Positions 1-12,146 of a DNA stretch of 64,000 bases are shown here, one piece after another. Position numbers and translations under genes: made by a program. Within the stretch, counting starts at the first letter, position 1. The number at the start of each line of letters is the position of its first letter. The DNA comes from Liolophura sinensis (taxonomy: Eukaryota > Mollusca > Polyplacophora > Chitonida > Chitonidae): assembly GCF_032854445.1 (NCBI RefSeq), contig NC_088300.1:77303966-77367965 (forward strand), in the 5' to 3' direction. A model generated the notes under the pieces. The model had not been told where the DNA came from, searched no databases, and saw only the letters and a list, made by a program, of their open reading frames with translations.

Positions 1-2087
1 AAAATGTAGGTGAAGGAAAAGTTAGTTGTTGATGACCAAAAGACATCCACTGCGAGGTTTGAACCATTGACCTCTCCTTCCATACTTAGGGAATACCAGT
101 GCACAGATCTCAAGAAAATACATATTTGAAACCCATACTTTAATCATTCCTACTTGTGAAATTAGTCTGGTGCATGCTGGCTGGAATTCGTTCTCTATTG
201 TCCATGAGATTCTTGGCTGTTCTTCAGGCAGGAAATGATAATCACGATGAAGTCATGTGGAAACTGGCCTACACCCACTTGTAATACCTCCATCTATTGG
301 AGGGGACAATTATCTCCATATAGGGCGAATGGAAACATTGTAAGAGACACACTTATCGCAGAATAGCTCCACCTTTACGTCTGATTTACCTGAGGGGTGT
401 TGAGGCATGTCTTGAGAGCACTGGGCTGTCTAGACGAACAAATGTATACATTTTCTGAAGACCTGAAGTTGGCCAATTCAACCTAGGTGTATCACTCCAG
501 TCAGCTTGTAAAATTTGATTATTTGCTCATCAAAGATGTCTTTCTGTTTTTAAATATGAACTAAAGGATTGTGGCGGTGGAAGCATTACACACATGCCAG
601 TACAGTATCTGTAGTTTTGTCTTGGGTAAGGATACAGTGTGGGTAACAATAAATGAATGACTTGTTTCACTTAAAAATGTGATAAAGATCATCTGTAATG
701 ACAAGTTAATACCTATAAAAAAAACTGGGAAATAGAAAAGTTTTTCACATTTAACCTGTGTGCAATCCCTGTGCATGACTGACCAGATCCTTGAAAGTTG
801 ATTGTCTCAATCTTCTCTAGTTTGAATAGGATTTGAATTTTAACCAATCGTCTGAAGTCCGACCCGTCAGACATGAAAGCTCCCTACCACACTCAAGGCG
901 GTGGGACATTTTTCAGTAATCACATCCAGTGGCTGCATCAGAATGAGTACTCCCCATCAACCACTCAGCCTCTCACTACATGTACCTAGCTGACACAGGC
1001 TCTCTAGCTGACTTATCTTCTGCTTAATGGCAAATTTACCTACTGCTTACTTTATGCTGTGTGGTAGTTTGTTTGTAGTTGGTCTTTAAAAACATATAGA
1101 CCAATCACAAACCACGAGATACAGGTGAAACATATTTATGAAAAAAATGACAACTCCTTCAGCTTGATGGCATAATGCTTTACCCAGTACACAGGCATTG
1201 TGCAGATACAGTAGGTGTCTCATTTATCAGGTACAAGCCTGTAAAGTGCGGGTTTTCGTTCAAGTTTTAAGGATACCAACACAGGGTCATATCAAGAGCC
1301 CAAACTAATCTAACTGTGTTAAAACCTAAGAGAAAATTGAACAATGTTATGATGAGGTTCCCAATAAAAAGGTTAGTTTTCATACAGATTTCTTTCATCC
1401 ATAGACTTTAAAGCTCTCAGGAAGCATCATTTGGAGTACTGGTAATGAATTTCATGAAAAGAAAAAGTTTAAAGTTGGAATCAGACCCTTCAGTTATTTT
1501 CTAGAATTGGCTCAGTAAAAGAACATTGTCTGATGGAAATTCATACAACTTCTGACATCGTGACTTACCTTTATGGTCTGAGACTTGACTGGTAACTAAG
1601 TTAGGCAATTTGTCATCCTGTTTTAAACTAAAACTGCAGATGTAGTCTGATGTGTCATGTGAGTGGCTCTTTGATATGCTGTGAAGAATAACTGTGGAAG
1701 GAAGAAGAACTACATGAAATAGAGTATAAAATCTTGGAGAAATTCAACACCTGTTCATGTTTTACACAGAAACTAATGTTATGGCCTGAACACTTTACAG
1801 AAGAAACTAAAGGAAGAAGAGTCTGTACAACTTTTGGCACATGTTACCAACAACAAATGATGTACTGTGTTTTCTTTTTTAAATTGAGTGTGAATTCTTT
1901 GTTTTCAGCAGAGGTAATTGGGTTTGCTGACATGTAGGCTTATGATGAACACCTAGGGACATGTGGGTCTACCCCCTTTTAACTCCCCTGTGACGTATGT
2001 CTGGTAATCAGCAGTAAGGTAGTGCCCTCCGCCCACAGTAGGCACAAAAGCTCTGAGCTTGATAAGGGATTGAATATTTATTGTTTC

Positions 2088-2217
2088 TGAAGCCTCACTA
2101 ACTGCAATTCATGATGACATCCTCTAGAATGGTAACTGTTTGTGAAGCCTCAGTGACTGTAATTCATAGTGACATCCTTTAGCATGGTAACTGTTTGTGA
2201 AGCCTCAGTGACTGCAA
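2088..2217. repeat. Short tandem repeat, unit about 60 bp
   Basis: About two copies of a unit of the form GAAGCCTCAGTGACTG..ATTCAT..TGACATCCT..GGTAACTGTTTGT. The copies differ by a few substitutions. Confidence 0.7.
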
Positions 2218-2564
2218 GTCCTATAGCATCTTAAAGCAACATGCAGAAAAAAGATTGTCAGGCCAAATATGAATTGTATGCAAGCTGCTGTCTTTTTTAA
2301 TAATTCATAGTTGCGTGAACTATTTTCTACAAGTTCTCAGCAACTTTAAGCTAGTAGTTAGATGTACAGTCATGGGGTTGACCAGCCAGATTCCCACAAG
2401 CTTGTTGACAAGACATTGGTGTTGTTAATAGGGGTGTGGAACATGAATCAACTTGTCCATGGTTTATGGTTTATGTCATCACCAATCAGTCCATAATTAA
2501 TCACCTGATCTATGGGTAATTTCCTGTGGTCATCTCTGGGCCCTCAGGGACACTGTGCTGACAC

Positions 2565-2655
2565 TGAACATATGTGAGGACTGGACAGTATGCTGGCTGG
2601 ACATATGTGAGGACTGGACAGTATGCTGGCTGGACATTTGTGAGGACTGGACAGT
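2565..2655. repeat. Short tandem repeat (TGTGAGGACTGGACAGT)
   Basis: Three tandem copies of ACATATGTGAGGACTGGACA followed by GTATGCTGGCTGG; the third is truncated. The small open frame across it is a by-product of the repeat. Confidence 0.7.
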
Positions 2656-4839
2656 GTCAGTCAGTGGGATGGCCTTCATCCTGTGGAATTTCTGACCATG
2701 TTTGTGGCCAAGTTCTCAGACACCAGGAGTCATCAATTTCACCCTGGGCTGAACATGTGTTTATAATAAGGTCAGGACTGGTCAGTGCATGGTCTGACTG
2801 GTCACTGTTTCTGATAGTAACCACTCTGCCTAAATGTGACAGGTCATGGCAATACCCATAAAACATGTGCTTGTTGTCTAGATATTTGGACAATATTAAT
2901 ACAATTCTCATTTATCATTGTCATGGAGAAGAAAATATGTTTCCTGCGCTAGTAAATGAAATTTGAAAACTTAATTCAAATTAATATGTTTTTAACCAGT
3001 GTTTAATCTTGCTTGTTTCAATATGAATTACATTCCATATTTGCCAAATGTGCCTTGAAACCATTGCAGGATTTCTAACAAATTACTTCTGTTGGGAACT
3101 CTCAATTGTGGTTTTAAAAAAGTTTACGTGAATAAATAATAAAGCTCCTTTAGGAGAGCGTCATTAGGAGTATTTCTTTAATGAACTGGTTGAAAATGTT
3201 GAGACATGTTGCAACAAAGGCAGAAAAATGAGAGATAGGCCAAGGTGTTGATCAGCTTTAAGATGTCTTATGTAGTGATGATATACCAGAGCAGAACTCA
3301 AGGTTAAACTCTGGCATATTAACACAAATGATTCACATATTCACATGTGACTAGAACAAAGGACAAATCCTAAATTGCTGTAAGATTGTCCAAAGCTCAG
3401 TATGCCTGACATAATATTCTGATGTGTTTGTCCAAAAGTAGAATGTTCCAAGAATGGAAAACGGCAAAGAATTCATGTGATGTTTACAGGTAACCTAGTG
3501 GAAGCCTAGAATTGTCACAGTTAAAAAGGCATGATAGAACATTGTGGAAAAAGTTTTGTCTGGAGAGCAGCATGAGGAATTTGTCAGCTACAAATTGACC
3601 TCTTTGGAAAAGAATCTGTGAAGGTTAAATCGAGAAAGACAGTCTTTTGTGTTGGTGGTTGAGTGGCCATTGAGGATCAGATCAGTTTGTTCTGTGCCCA
3701 TAGGGGTAATTGGAGGCAAGACCCGGCTTGCTCTCTCTCTAAACACAGCCTGTCAACTGGAGTACAAATCACTAGAAAATATATCACACCAAAACAGCTA
3801 TGTGAAGCTTCTGTCGATAATTCATCAGTGAAAATGGGCCTGGTTGGTGTATGGGCAGATGATGTGTCATGTAGAGGACTGATAGATGAAGATTTATGCA
3901 CTGGGCTGTGTGTTGAAGAAAACTGCAGTGCCAAGATGAGGTCTGGGCTGATGGGCAGGCACAGCTTCACACCTGGTTGTTTATGCAGTTAAGATGGTTG
4001 TTGATAGAAGACTTGCTTTATAAAATGGGTTTTATTATAGATAACTTCATCTTTATGTATTTGTGAAATATAACAGTGAGCTAAATGCTGTAACTCCAGT
4101 AGATGATCATTCTGGAGATGTGTAAGAGAAGAAAGCTATAATGTAGATAAATTAACTTATTTTTATTTGATAATGTATGTACCATTAATTATTAGATGTG
4201 GCATCTTCACATAGTGGGGTTGCTGTTTACATGCATGAAGCAGATTGGTTTCATTGATATCAGTGTTTGAATGGGTGTCGGATTTCCCTGTGTCTCCTGC
4301 TACAGATAATTCTGCCAGGTGAAGTGTGACAAGTTATTTATCTTTCTGCAACTCGACAGTGTACAAGCTCATCATATAACATAATTATGAACTAACCTGC
4401 GGTAAATATATTGTGGCCAGCAGGCTCAGAATTTATAGGTTTGTACTGCTTATACCATATAGACATGCACTGTATCCATTGGCCTCTTGAATGTGCCTTA
4501 TTACAAACAGATGTGTCCGGACAGGCAGGGTCTTCAACAGAATGAAAAATTGCTCATAAAGTTTGTTGCTTACAGAGAAACACTTTTTGTTTTTATTATC
4601 TGTTGGATTAAAAACTGGACATGTTAGTGTGGCAGCTTTGTGTTAAGTCATGTCTCATTTAGCCTGTTGGAAACATCTGTTGAAGCCTGTTGAAGCACGT
4701 TTTTATATGGTCCATACACCATGAGGAATATTGAAGCAGTCGAGTGAGAAGACTGCTGGTCACATGGCTCCAGAGGTCAGGGTTTATAGCTTCCTGCCAA
4801 ACAGGCTCATACTAAGTGAGGATGAGGCTTACACTGAGA

Positions 4840-5020
4840 CCACAGCATCACTTGATACTAATTTAGTCTTTGATACTGGACTAGCCTGAGGTATTATTGA
4901 AGGTACAGCATCACTTGATGACATTTAGCTTGAGTTCATACTGAAGGTACAGCATCACTACTTATTAGTTTAGCCTGAGTTCATTTTGAAGGTACATCAT
5001 CATTTGATAATAGTTCAGTC
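4840..5020. repeat. Degenerate tandem repeat, unit about 55 bp
   Basis: Roughly four diverged copies share GAAGGTACAGCATCACTTGAT followed by TTAGCCTGAGTTCAT. The array stops about 200 bp before the first recognised exon. Confidence 0.6.
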
Positions 5021-5232
5021 TGAGGTAATTGTTAATTTGTATGAGAGAAGCATGATAATACGCTATTTGGTTAATATTATTGTATTTAGCAAATTTAAAT
5101 GCTGCAGTTGTCTTGAAGATATTATTTGCCTAATGGCATTTGTATGTGTCTCTTCTCTGTCATTTAGTATTATTTTTTTGATCTCCTAATCTGATTGATA
5201 ACTGTATATATCCCTTATTGCCTTGTTTAAAG

Positions 5233-5401
5233 GATGACCTAGCAGGTATCGGTAAAGGCTGCCCATATAAGAGCCCCGGCCAGTCCTCCTGCATCTCCGG
5301 GGGCCGCATGGATGCCAGCTGCTGTGTTGACTCACACTTCAGGAGAGCATGCAGTTATCTCCCTGGACTCACCAGTGGAGTGCTCTGTTGCAGAAATCCA
5401 G
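5233..5401 (+). CDS. Ig/EGF gene exon a: second half of Cys-rich module 1
   Basis: Bounded by acceptor TTTAAAG and donor GGTAAG, entering at phase 0 and leaving at phase 1. It encodes [23 protein letters not shown]. This aligns with the exon at 9438-9616 ([21 protein letters not shown]), so the two are duplicated half-modules. The matching first half is not visible upstream. Confidence 0.85.
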
Positions 5402-8400
5402 GTAAGATAATGTTACCTTGTTCTGATAACCCAAATTGAAAGTTTGTTGTGAGACTTTGGTAGACCTCTTCAGTTTTGATCAGAACAACTGGAATAAAAT
5501 AGAAGGTGTGATTGATAATGTTCAATGTTATACCCAAACATGGTATGTCTTGTGTCATAAATGTACTCGGTTTTTATGGAAATTTGACGATCGATCATAT
5601 CATATGACACTGTGTTTATACAGTACCTGAACATGTATGTCTGCCAGAGGAGTTGCATGGGCAGAGTTTATTGGACACTTTGCTTGTTCTGTATATCTGC
5701 TAGAGTAGTAGTGTAAATTCGGTAGACACTGGCCTAGCAGAGCTTCTCCAAGTGTGATGATGCACAGTTCATTGGACTGCTTGTACAATATTTTTGAAAT
5801 TGTGGCTGTAGGCCTACACAGTGCATTGGAAACGGTGCATATACAATATTCCTGTAATTTTGGTTGTACACAGGTCATGGGAAACTACATAGGAAAAGCT
5901 GTGCATAGTACAGTGTATTTCATAAAGTGAGGTTTGGTTTGTTTGAAACAGCTTGTACAATATTTCCGTAGTCACGATTGTACACAGTTCATTGAAAACT
6001 ATGCTAGAATGACTGTGCACAGTATTTCTGTAAGCAAGGTTGTGCACTTGTTAACTGAAGACAATGGGAAAAAATGTCATAGTCATAGCTGTGCTAGATC
6101 CCCAGAATTATACATCTGGCTACACACGTACCTTCATTATCAAGAAAGCAGTCTTAGAGTCTAGGCTGTACTTATATTTTGGGGGCTTTCAGAACTGCTA
6201 GATCAGTTTTCCACCAAGTATGTCATTACTGTTGTTTATTTGTATTTCACCAGGTAAACCACCTCGTGTGATTGTGAAGCCACAGGAACAGATGCATGTG
6301 TTCAGTGGTCACATCTTCCTGCTGACATGTAAGGCCAGTGGTTACCCTCCCCCACGAACACTCTGGTACAAGGATGGCAAACAACTGCCCCACAACAACT
6401 CCAGGCTCTCCGTTCTTAGCTCAGGTACAGGGATTTAATACTGTTCATTTGTCTATGCTCTGGCCCCTCTGTCTACATGTATTAAATTGGAATTCTCCAG
6501 TATCATAATGATTCTCATCTTTGTTCTTGGGGCATGTATATGACTTTAAACTACAAGGTTTATAAGGCCCCAGTTGTTAGAAATTAAGAAGCCTGCTGTG
6601 GTGATGTCAGTGGTGATAGCTTGCTGTCAAAGCAATGTGGAGGAGAATCAAAGCTGTTCCACCATTCCCAGTATGTTCATTGATGACGTCATTTCCAAAT
6701 ATTCCTGACCTTTGACAGAAAATATGCATAAAATGATGGGTTTATTTTTAGAAATATAAAATATGTCTCAAAAATGAAAAAAAATTCTTGTTTTTTTGGG
6801 CACATTTTTCTTCATTTTCCATAAAAACCTTACTTTTATTTTTATAGTACCTTTTCATTATTTATCCTTTAATATATTACCCGTTGCCTTTTGAATTATG
6901 TTATGGATGTCCTGTTATCTCTACAAGGTGGATGGACAGATTTTCAAAATGTACTTCAACATCTACTAGATCATATTGAGTATTGTTTGGCCAGGTTGTA
7001 CTGCCACCAGCAATATTAGTTGCATTGTTAAATTTCTCCTCAACTGGAGTCAGATTCTGCTGTTACTCAGTTTCATACTGTGAATGTGGAATTGCATGTT
7101 ATTGAAGACTGACAAATTAAGTTGAAATGATCTTATTACTTGAATTTTCAGTTATTGAATTGAATTATTTAATGAGATAATAACCTTTTTAAACCAGCAA
7201 GCAGTGTACCTCTATTGTGGATGTGAAAATGTCAATATCTAGCCATGGATATAATATGTATCTAAGGTCTAGGTCAAGCTACCTGGCAAGCCTGACAGTT
7301 TTGCTAAGACACATTGTTTTCAGAAATTCTCTTGCTCTCATTTGTCTGTATTTATCACATGATTATTGCAAAATGTCACAGCTGAAGGGAGGTAACTGTA
7401 CTTGTTTGGCAGGTGACTTGTTGGTGACCTTGTCACGCACAGCTGACAGCGGGCTGTACACCTGTGAGGTGATTAACAGTGAAGGAATCGACACAGCCAC
7501 CTCACACGTCAAAGTCACAGGTAGGATTTATGAGCGATCTACATGTAGGTGGTCTGCAGACACAAAAACACAAAAACTTTCATGTTTCACAGCTTTGCTC
7601 TTCACATCTTCACACATCTTATTCCTCAGAATATCTCATTTTATAAGCACAAATTCGGTGTTAATTGAGTTTAATCACTTAATGGATTTATAACGACTTG
7701 TGACGTTATTTTAAATAAAAAATGATAAAGTGTTCATTGTTTGTCACTATGATTTATCGAGGGAAGATGTGTGAAAAGTTTGTAGTCTTCTGACACAGTA
7801 GGTTATTGTGAAGTCACCAGTTTGATAGCTAAGAAAAACTTCAGTTCATCCTTCTGCTCAAGCAACTCAGACAGCTCAGGCAATTCAAAAGCATAAATGA
7901 AGAATTTGCCTTTTTATATAGATTTATTAAGTACTCTGTGTTATGTATCCAAGTTAATGATGTTTTAGAAAGTGAATGATAATTATTGGTGCTAGTAGCT
8001 CATTGTTTCTACTCTTTGGGAATGTAGGGTAGTTTTGTGTATTACAGGTCCAGGGTCACAAGGCTGCGTTAGACTTAGCTTGGAATAACTTTCAAAAACT
8101 TTACTGCACTCAGATTGTGACGTATTTCAGGAATTCTTATTTCACTACTGAGATTTGTCTGTAACTTTGATGACAAAAAATTGAAAATGAGCATTTCCAT
8201 TGAAATCTGAGCTCAGGGAACAAATACACCACATGACTCACCCTAATTCCTCAACAACCTCTGAAAATATTGTGAAATATTCTGAGAGGACTATGGTTTG
8301 TAGAGAAATAATTTGCACGGTTTGCATCTTTAATAACACAAACAAATCATTTTCATGATAGTTGCATGCATAAATTCCACTGAAAACAGTGCTTTAGAGG

Positions 8401-11400
8401 GTGAAAAGGTGGAAGATTTACTGAAAGCGTATAGTTTCATTATCCTGGGGCAAAAGTACCTTTGATTCATTAGAGCGGAACAATTTCTGTTTTCTGCACC
8501 AGATTATTCATCAGGGTGTTCTGACGGGTCGACTGAGGGCTTGCTGCGTCATCGGGATGTCCACGCCTGCGCTGGCCGCTGGTCCGGCCATGTGAAGCGT
8601 GCACGGCACTTGTGTGCTAAAGGGTGGGCAGTGTGTAACCCTAAAGACAAGCATAGCCTTAACAGACTGAGCTGGGCCGATATCCTGGGCCTGAAGGGAT
8701 GCTACGCCCTGAACGCTGCCAATACTGGAGACCACTGCAGTAGGTGAGTGTCTGCTCTATGACTGCTGTGTTCATTATGATTGTGCAAATCTGATGTCAG
8801 CTGGACACAAAAAGAGTAAGTCACAGTTGTGAATGAATTTTACACAAAGGCTTAGATTTTTTCTTTAATGTACAGTTCACTGATTTCTCAAAAGCGAGAT
8901 TTTCAGGGTTGTTTTCTATTATACAATTGTTACACTTTGTTTTAGTGGTAGTGGCTTAGTTTGTTGATGGGAGAAAATCACATAGGGCTTAGGACAACTG
9001 TCACAATACTTTGTTAATTGAACTTCTCAATTTATGCAAATGATGTTGACTGACCACAAATAAGAATTATTATTAACTTCAGTTAGTTTTGTGTCTGGCA
9101 CAAGTCAGCCTACATGTAGGTGAAAAATTTCTTTATTTATTTATTTGATTGGTGTTTTACGCCATACTTAAGAATATTTCACTTATAAGACATTGGCTAG
9201 TATTAAGGTGGAAGGAAACCGAGCAGAGCCCGGGGGAAGCCCACGACCATCGGCAGATTGCTGACAGATCTTCCCACGTACAGCCAGAGAGGAAGCCAGC
9301 ATGACTTGAACTCACAATGACTGCATTGGTGAGAGGTCATTACTCTGCGCTAACGTGCTAACCAACTGAGCCACGGAGGCCCCAAGGGGGAAATATCAGT
9401 GCAGCTTGTCACAGTCCCCTGATTCTGTGGTTCACAGGTGTTACTCTAAGAAGATGGCAGGTGTGGGTACAAAGTGTAGCCGGATTCGCCTCCACCGCAG
9501 TTCCTGCTTCTCCAAGGGTCGGGTGGATGTGTACGACCCACGGCACTCTAGCTGCAACTATCAGGAGGGCAAGGTCACTGGAGCGCTCTGCTGTCGTAGG
9601 AAGGCCAGGCATCAAGGTGAGTTCACAAAGGCGGTATGGCAAGGGGAGACTGAAGGGAAAGTTGAGAACAAAAGAAATAAAGAGTATGCTTCTCCGTAGG
9701 AAGTTATTAAAAGTTTTAGGGATCTCAGTTGGTCAATTTTACATGTACATATATAGCTATTTGTGGTTAAGACTTTTTGTTGTGTATTTCAAAATGAAGG
9801 AATTTATTTAAGTACATCTGAGGACATATACCAGCTGAAAGTCTGTCATATTTTGTCAACTCAGTCTAGTTTGGTTTCTCAAGATGTGAACATACAATTA
9901 TTGATAACAGTATGGTGGGACATACTCATCAGGTATTTTAGGCATCTAAATTAAATTCCAATGACACTTCGTAAGGTGTTGGCCAAGTTAGTCCACAACT
10001 GCCAGTTGCAGGCTCTAGATTACTTCATAACAATCTCATCAGCATGGACACATGTTTGTGGTTGTGTCACAGGAAGCCTGTTTGTTGATTTGTCTGTTTG
10101 GTTGTGTCACAGGAAGCCTGTTTGTTGATTTGTGTGTTAGGTAGTGTCAAAGGAAGCCTGATCATGTTCGTGCTGATGTGTCTGTCTGGATGTGTCACAG
10201 AAAGCCTGTTGATGTTGATGTGTCTGTCTTATTGTGTCACAGGAAACCTGTTGAAGTTGAGGTGCTTGTTGGTTGTGTCAAAGCAATTCTGTTAAAGTTG
10301 AGGGTCTTCCAGCAACCTGCGGATGGTCGTGGGTTTCCCCCGGGCCCTGCCCGGTTTCCTTCCACCAAGTTGAGGTTCCTGTTTGGTTGTCACAGGAAGC
10401 TGGTCATGTTGCGGTACCTGTTTGGTTGTGTCACAGGAAGCTGGTCATGTTGAGGTACCTGTTTGGTTGTGTCACAGGAAACCTGTTGAAGTTGAGATAC
10501 CTGTTTGGTTGTCACAGGAAGCCTGGTCATAATGATGTACCTGTTTGGCTGTCAAAGGAAGCCTCGTCAGGTTGATGTGCCTGTTTGGTCGTGTCACAGG
10601 AAGCCTGTTTGTGTTGAGGTGCCTGTTTGGTTGTGTCAAAGGAAGCCTGGTCATGTGGAGGTGCCTGTTTGGTTTTCACAGGAAGCCTGGTCATGCTGAA
10701 GTACCTGTTTGGTTGTCACAGGAAGCCTGTTTGTGTTGAAGTGCCTGTTTGGTTGTGTCAAAGGAAGCCTGGTCGTGTGGAGGTGCCTGTTTGGTTGTCA
10801 CAGGAAGCCTATTAATGTTGAGGTGCCTGTTTAGTGGTGTCACAGGAATACTGTTCATTGTGTTGCAGGAATGCCCAACTGGCTAACGTGTAACCCATCC
10901 TGTAAAAACGGAGGAGCGTGCATAGCGAAGAATCAGTGTCACTGCAGCCCAGGGTACAAGGGCGTTGCCTGTCAAAATGGTGAGATTGTAGAACTGCGGC
11001 CGAGACAGGAAAAACCTTAATCATAGTTTTTTGACAAATCGTTTTCACATCCTGTTAAGATGACTTGACTGATTTGAATTTTTGGTTGTAAGTTTTTAAA
11101 TAGTCAAGTCTTAGCTTAGTTTGGTTTCACCTTGATATACAGAAGCCTGTTGTGTATTTCAGCAGAAACATTCTCGGAACGAATCCATTTATAAATTCAT
11201 GAATTTGTTTATCCAGTCGTGAATAGTGAGTGTATGGAAAATAAATGTTACAAGGCCAAGTTTCAACACACTATGCCCCTCCTTACACCTTCTCTTACCT
11301 TGCAGCAATCTGCACACCTCCTTGTCAGTTTGGTTTTGTGTGTGAGAAGCCAGGGCAGTGCTCCTGTCCTGATGGACCCAGGGGCAAGCTCTGCCGCAAG

Positions 11401-12146
11401 ACCATTAAGCACATGTGTATCTCTCCATGCCTCAATGGAGGAAGGTGCAGGAAGGGCAGGTGCAAATGTCCGCCCACTCACTGGGGAAGGAACTGTGCAC
11501 GCAGTAAGTCACAATTTTCCTCAACTGATGTCCTTTTCTCTTTTTTTCCTTTTTTTGTTTAGGTTGACTCCTACAAGTTCCCGTCATATTATTTCTGTGT
11601 TCAAAGACTTGTGTTGAGGTCATTGGTCCACAGTATGGAAGGCTGTGGTGTTAAAAAGTTAAGCATGGCTACATGGGTGTGTTGATTTTTAAAAGGAGAC
11701 AATACATGACAAGGAAGCATGACATCTTGTTTCATCACACACAGATCACACTATAAAACTACTTGAAAGTATAAACTGATGTTAAATGAAGGCTGGCTCG
11801 AGCCAGAGTAGAACTCTGAAGGACCTCCCTTGTTTGATTGGACTGTGGCTTTAGGTCAGGGAGTTTGTCACATATCTGGTGATGTACTGAGTCCATTATC
11901 CTTCTCAAGAAAACTATTACTCTATTGCTATTGAAAAGTTACTACTTAATCAGGATAAAGTGCATCCTAGAGGGCCCTTGCATTGCTCGTCATCAGTTTT
12001 ATGTTAAACTTACAACATAGTGATTAGTACAGGCAATTGTCTAATTGTTACTGATGACATTGTGTACAGACCTGATGTGTATTGTCTTTGCTTTTCCAGA
12101 AGTGCTACGTATAGTTGTGGCTGACAGCAATAATACAACGAGATGA
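5233..12146 (+). CDS. Secreted Ig/EGF protein with duplicated Cys-rich module (3' part of gene)
   Basis: Eight coding exons join in frame at 5233-5401, 6254-6424, 7413-7520, 8503-8743, 9438-9616, 10869-10979, 11306-11503 and 12100-12146, giving 407 residues and a TGA stop. Order: C-terminal half of a Cys-rich module (ending GVLCC), an I-set Ig domain (LTCKASG, LWYKDG, DSGLYTC), a complete second Cys-rich module (C..GSTEG to GALCC), and three six-cysteine EGF repeats. A short tail ends without a membrane segment, so the protein is probably extracellular. Nearly all introns are phase 1, usual for shuffled extracellular modules. N-glycosylation sequons lie in the Ig domain (NNS) and the tail (NNT). 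The signal peptide and first half-module must lie further upstream. The Cys-rich module was not recognised, so no function is assigned. The EGF part superficially resembles WIF1 or HHIP repeats, which is not enough to name it. Confidence 0.85.
6254..6424 (+). CDS. Ig/EGF gene exon b: first half of I-set Ig domain
   Basis: Acceptor TTTCACCAG, donor CAGGTACAG, phase 1 at both ends. It encodes the B, C and C' strands, with the first Ig cysteine in LLTCKASG and the core tryptophan in LWYKDGK. A possible N-glycosylation site is NNS. Confidence 0.92.
7413..7520 (+). CDS. Ig/EGF gene exon c: second half of I-set Ig domain
   Basis: Acceptor TTTGGCAG, donor ACAGGTAGG, phase 1 at both ends. It carries the F-strand signature [11 protein letters not shown] with the second Ig cysteine, and ends the domain with a TSHVKVT strand. 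The Ig fold is thus split between two phase-1 exons. Confidence 0.92.
8503..8743 (+). CDS. Ig/EGF gene exon d: first half of Cys-rich module 2
   Basis: Acceptor CTGCACCAG, donor TAGGTGAGT; enters at phase 1 and leaves at phase 2. It encodes a Cys/Trp-rich segment with [31 protein letters not shown] and GCYALNAAN motifs. The family was not recognised. The next exon completes the split arginine codon exactly. Confidence 0.88.
9131..9384 (-). mobile_element. tRNA-derived SINE (family A), near full length
   Basis: Read on the minus strand it begins GGGGCCTCCGTGGCTCAGTTGG (box A) and has box-B-like GAGTTCAAGTC. A body with GGAAGATCT..GGTCGTGGGCTT follows, then the tail GAAATATTCTTAAGTATGGCG and an AT-rich end with ATTT/AAAT repeats. 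It lies inside the 8744-9437 intron of the Ig/EGF gene. Copies at 30112-30310, 30750-30970 and 44449-44605 share the layout. Confidence 0.85.
9438..9616 (+). CDS. Ig/EGF gene exon e: second half of Cys-rich module 2
   Basis: Acceptor GGTTCACAG, donor CAAGGTGAG; phase 2 in, phase 1 out. It encodes [14 protein letters not shown], then CFSKGRVDV and a GALCCRR ending, and is paralogous to the exon at 5233-5401. Confidence 0.88.
10050..10860. repeat. Acceptor-like minisatellite, unit about 40-50 bp
   Basis: Many imperfect copies of GAGGTGCCTGTTTGGTTGTG then TCACAGGAAGCCTGGTCATG. A SINE fragment at 10309-10367 interrupts it. It sits in the intron before EGF repeat 1 and runs up to the true acceptor at 10867-10868. 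Each unit has a T/G-rich stretch ending CAG/GAA, like a 3' splice site. Confidence 0.85.
10309..10367 (+). mobile_element. SINE family A fragment
   Basis: CAACCTGCGGATGGTCGTGG plus a following CCCGGTTTCCTTCCACCA matches the middle of the family-A SINE (compare 30890-30912). It is inserted in, or was captured by, the minisatellite. Confidence 0.75.
10869..10979 (+). CDS. Ig/EGF gene exon f: EGF repeat 1
   Basis: Acceptor GTGTTGCAG, donor ATGGTGAG, phase 1 at both ends. One complete six-cysteine EGF repeat runs from [11 protein letters not shown] to [12 protein letters not shown]. The acceptor directly follows the minisatellite at 10050-10860. Confidence 0.93.
11306..11503 (+). CDS. Ig/EGF gene exon g: EGF repeats 2 and 3
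   Basis: Acceptor CTTGCAG, donor GCAGTAAGT, phase 1 at both ends. It encodes two six-cysteine EGF repeats: [23 protein letters not shown] and [23 protein letters not shown]. No calcium-binding consensus is present. Confidence 0.93.
12100..12146 (+). CDS. Ig/EGF gene exon h: C-terminal tail and stop
   Basis: Acceptor GCTTTTCCAG completes a lysine codon. Fourteen further residues ([14 protein letters not shown]) precede TGA at 12144-12146. There is no hydrophobic anchor, which supports secretion. Confidence 0.8.

Larger units (their letters stand above)
1..5232. other. Non-coding stretch upstream of the first recognised exon
   Basis: No convincing exon was found on either strand. The stretch is probably an intron or the 5' region of the Ig/EGF gene, because the first recognised exon lacks the N-terminal half of its module. 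It holds short degenerate tandem repeats near 2088-2217, 2565-2655 and 4840-5020. Open frames here are short and lack domain features. Confidence 0.5.

Noticed and set aside
2574-2911. Small frames on both strands (95 and 84 codons)
   Set aside because: They cover a short tandem repeat and have no domain or splice support.
3649-3992. Overlapping frames of 60-109 codons, tested as a missing upstream exon of the Ig/EGF gene
   Set aside because: No cysteine pattern like the second module and no fitting acceptor/donor pair.
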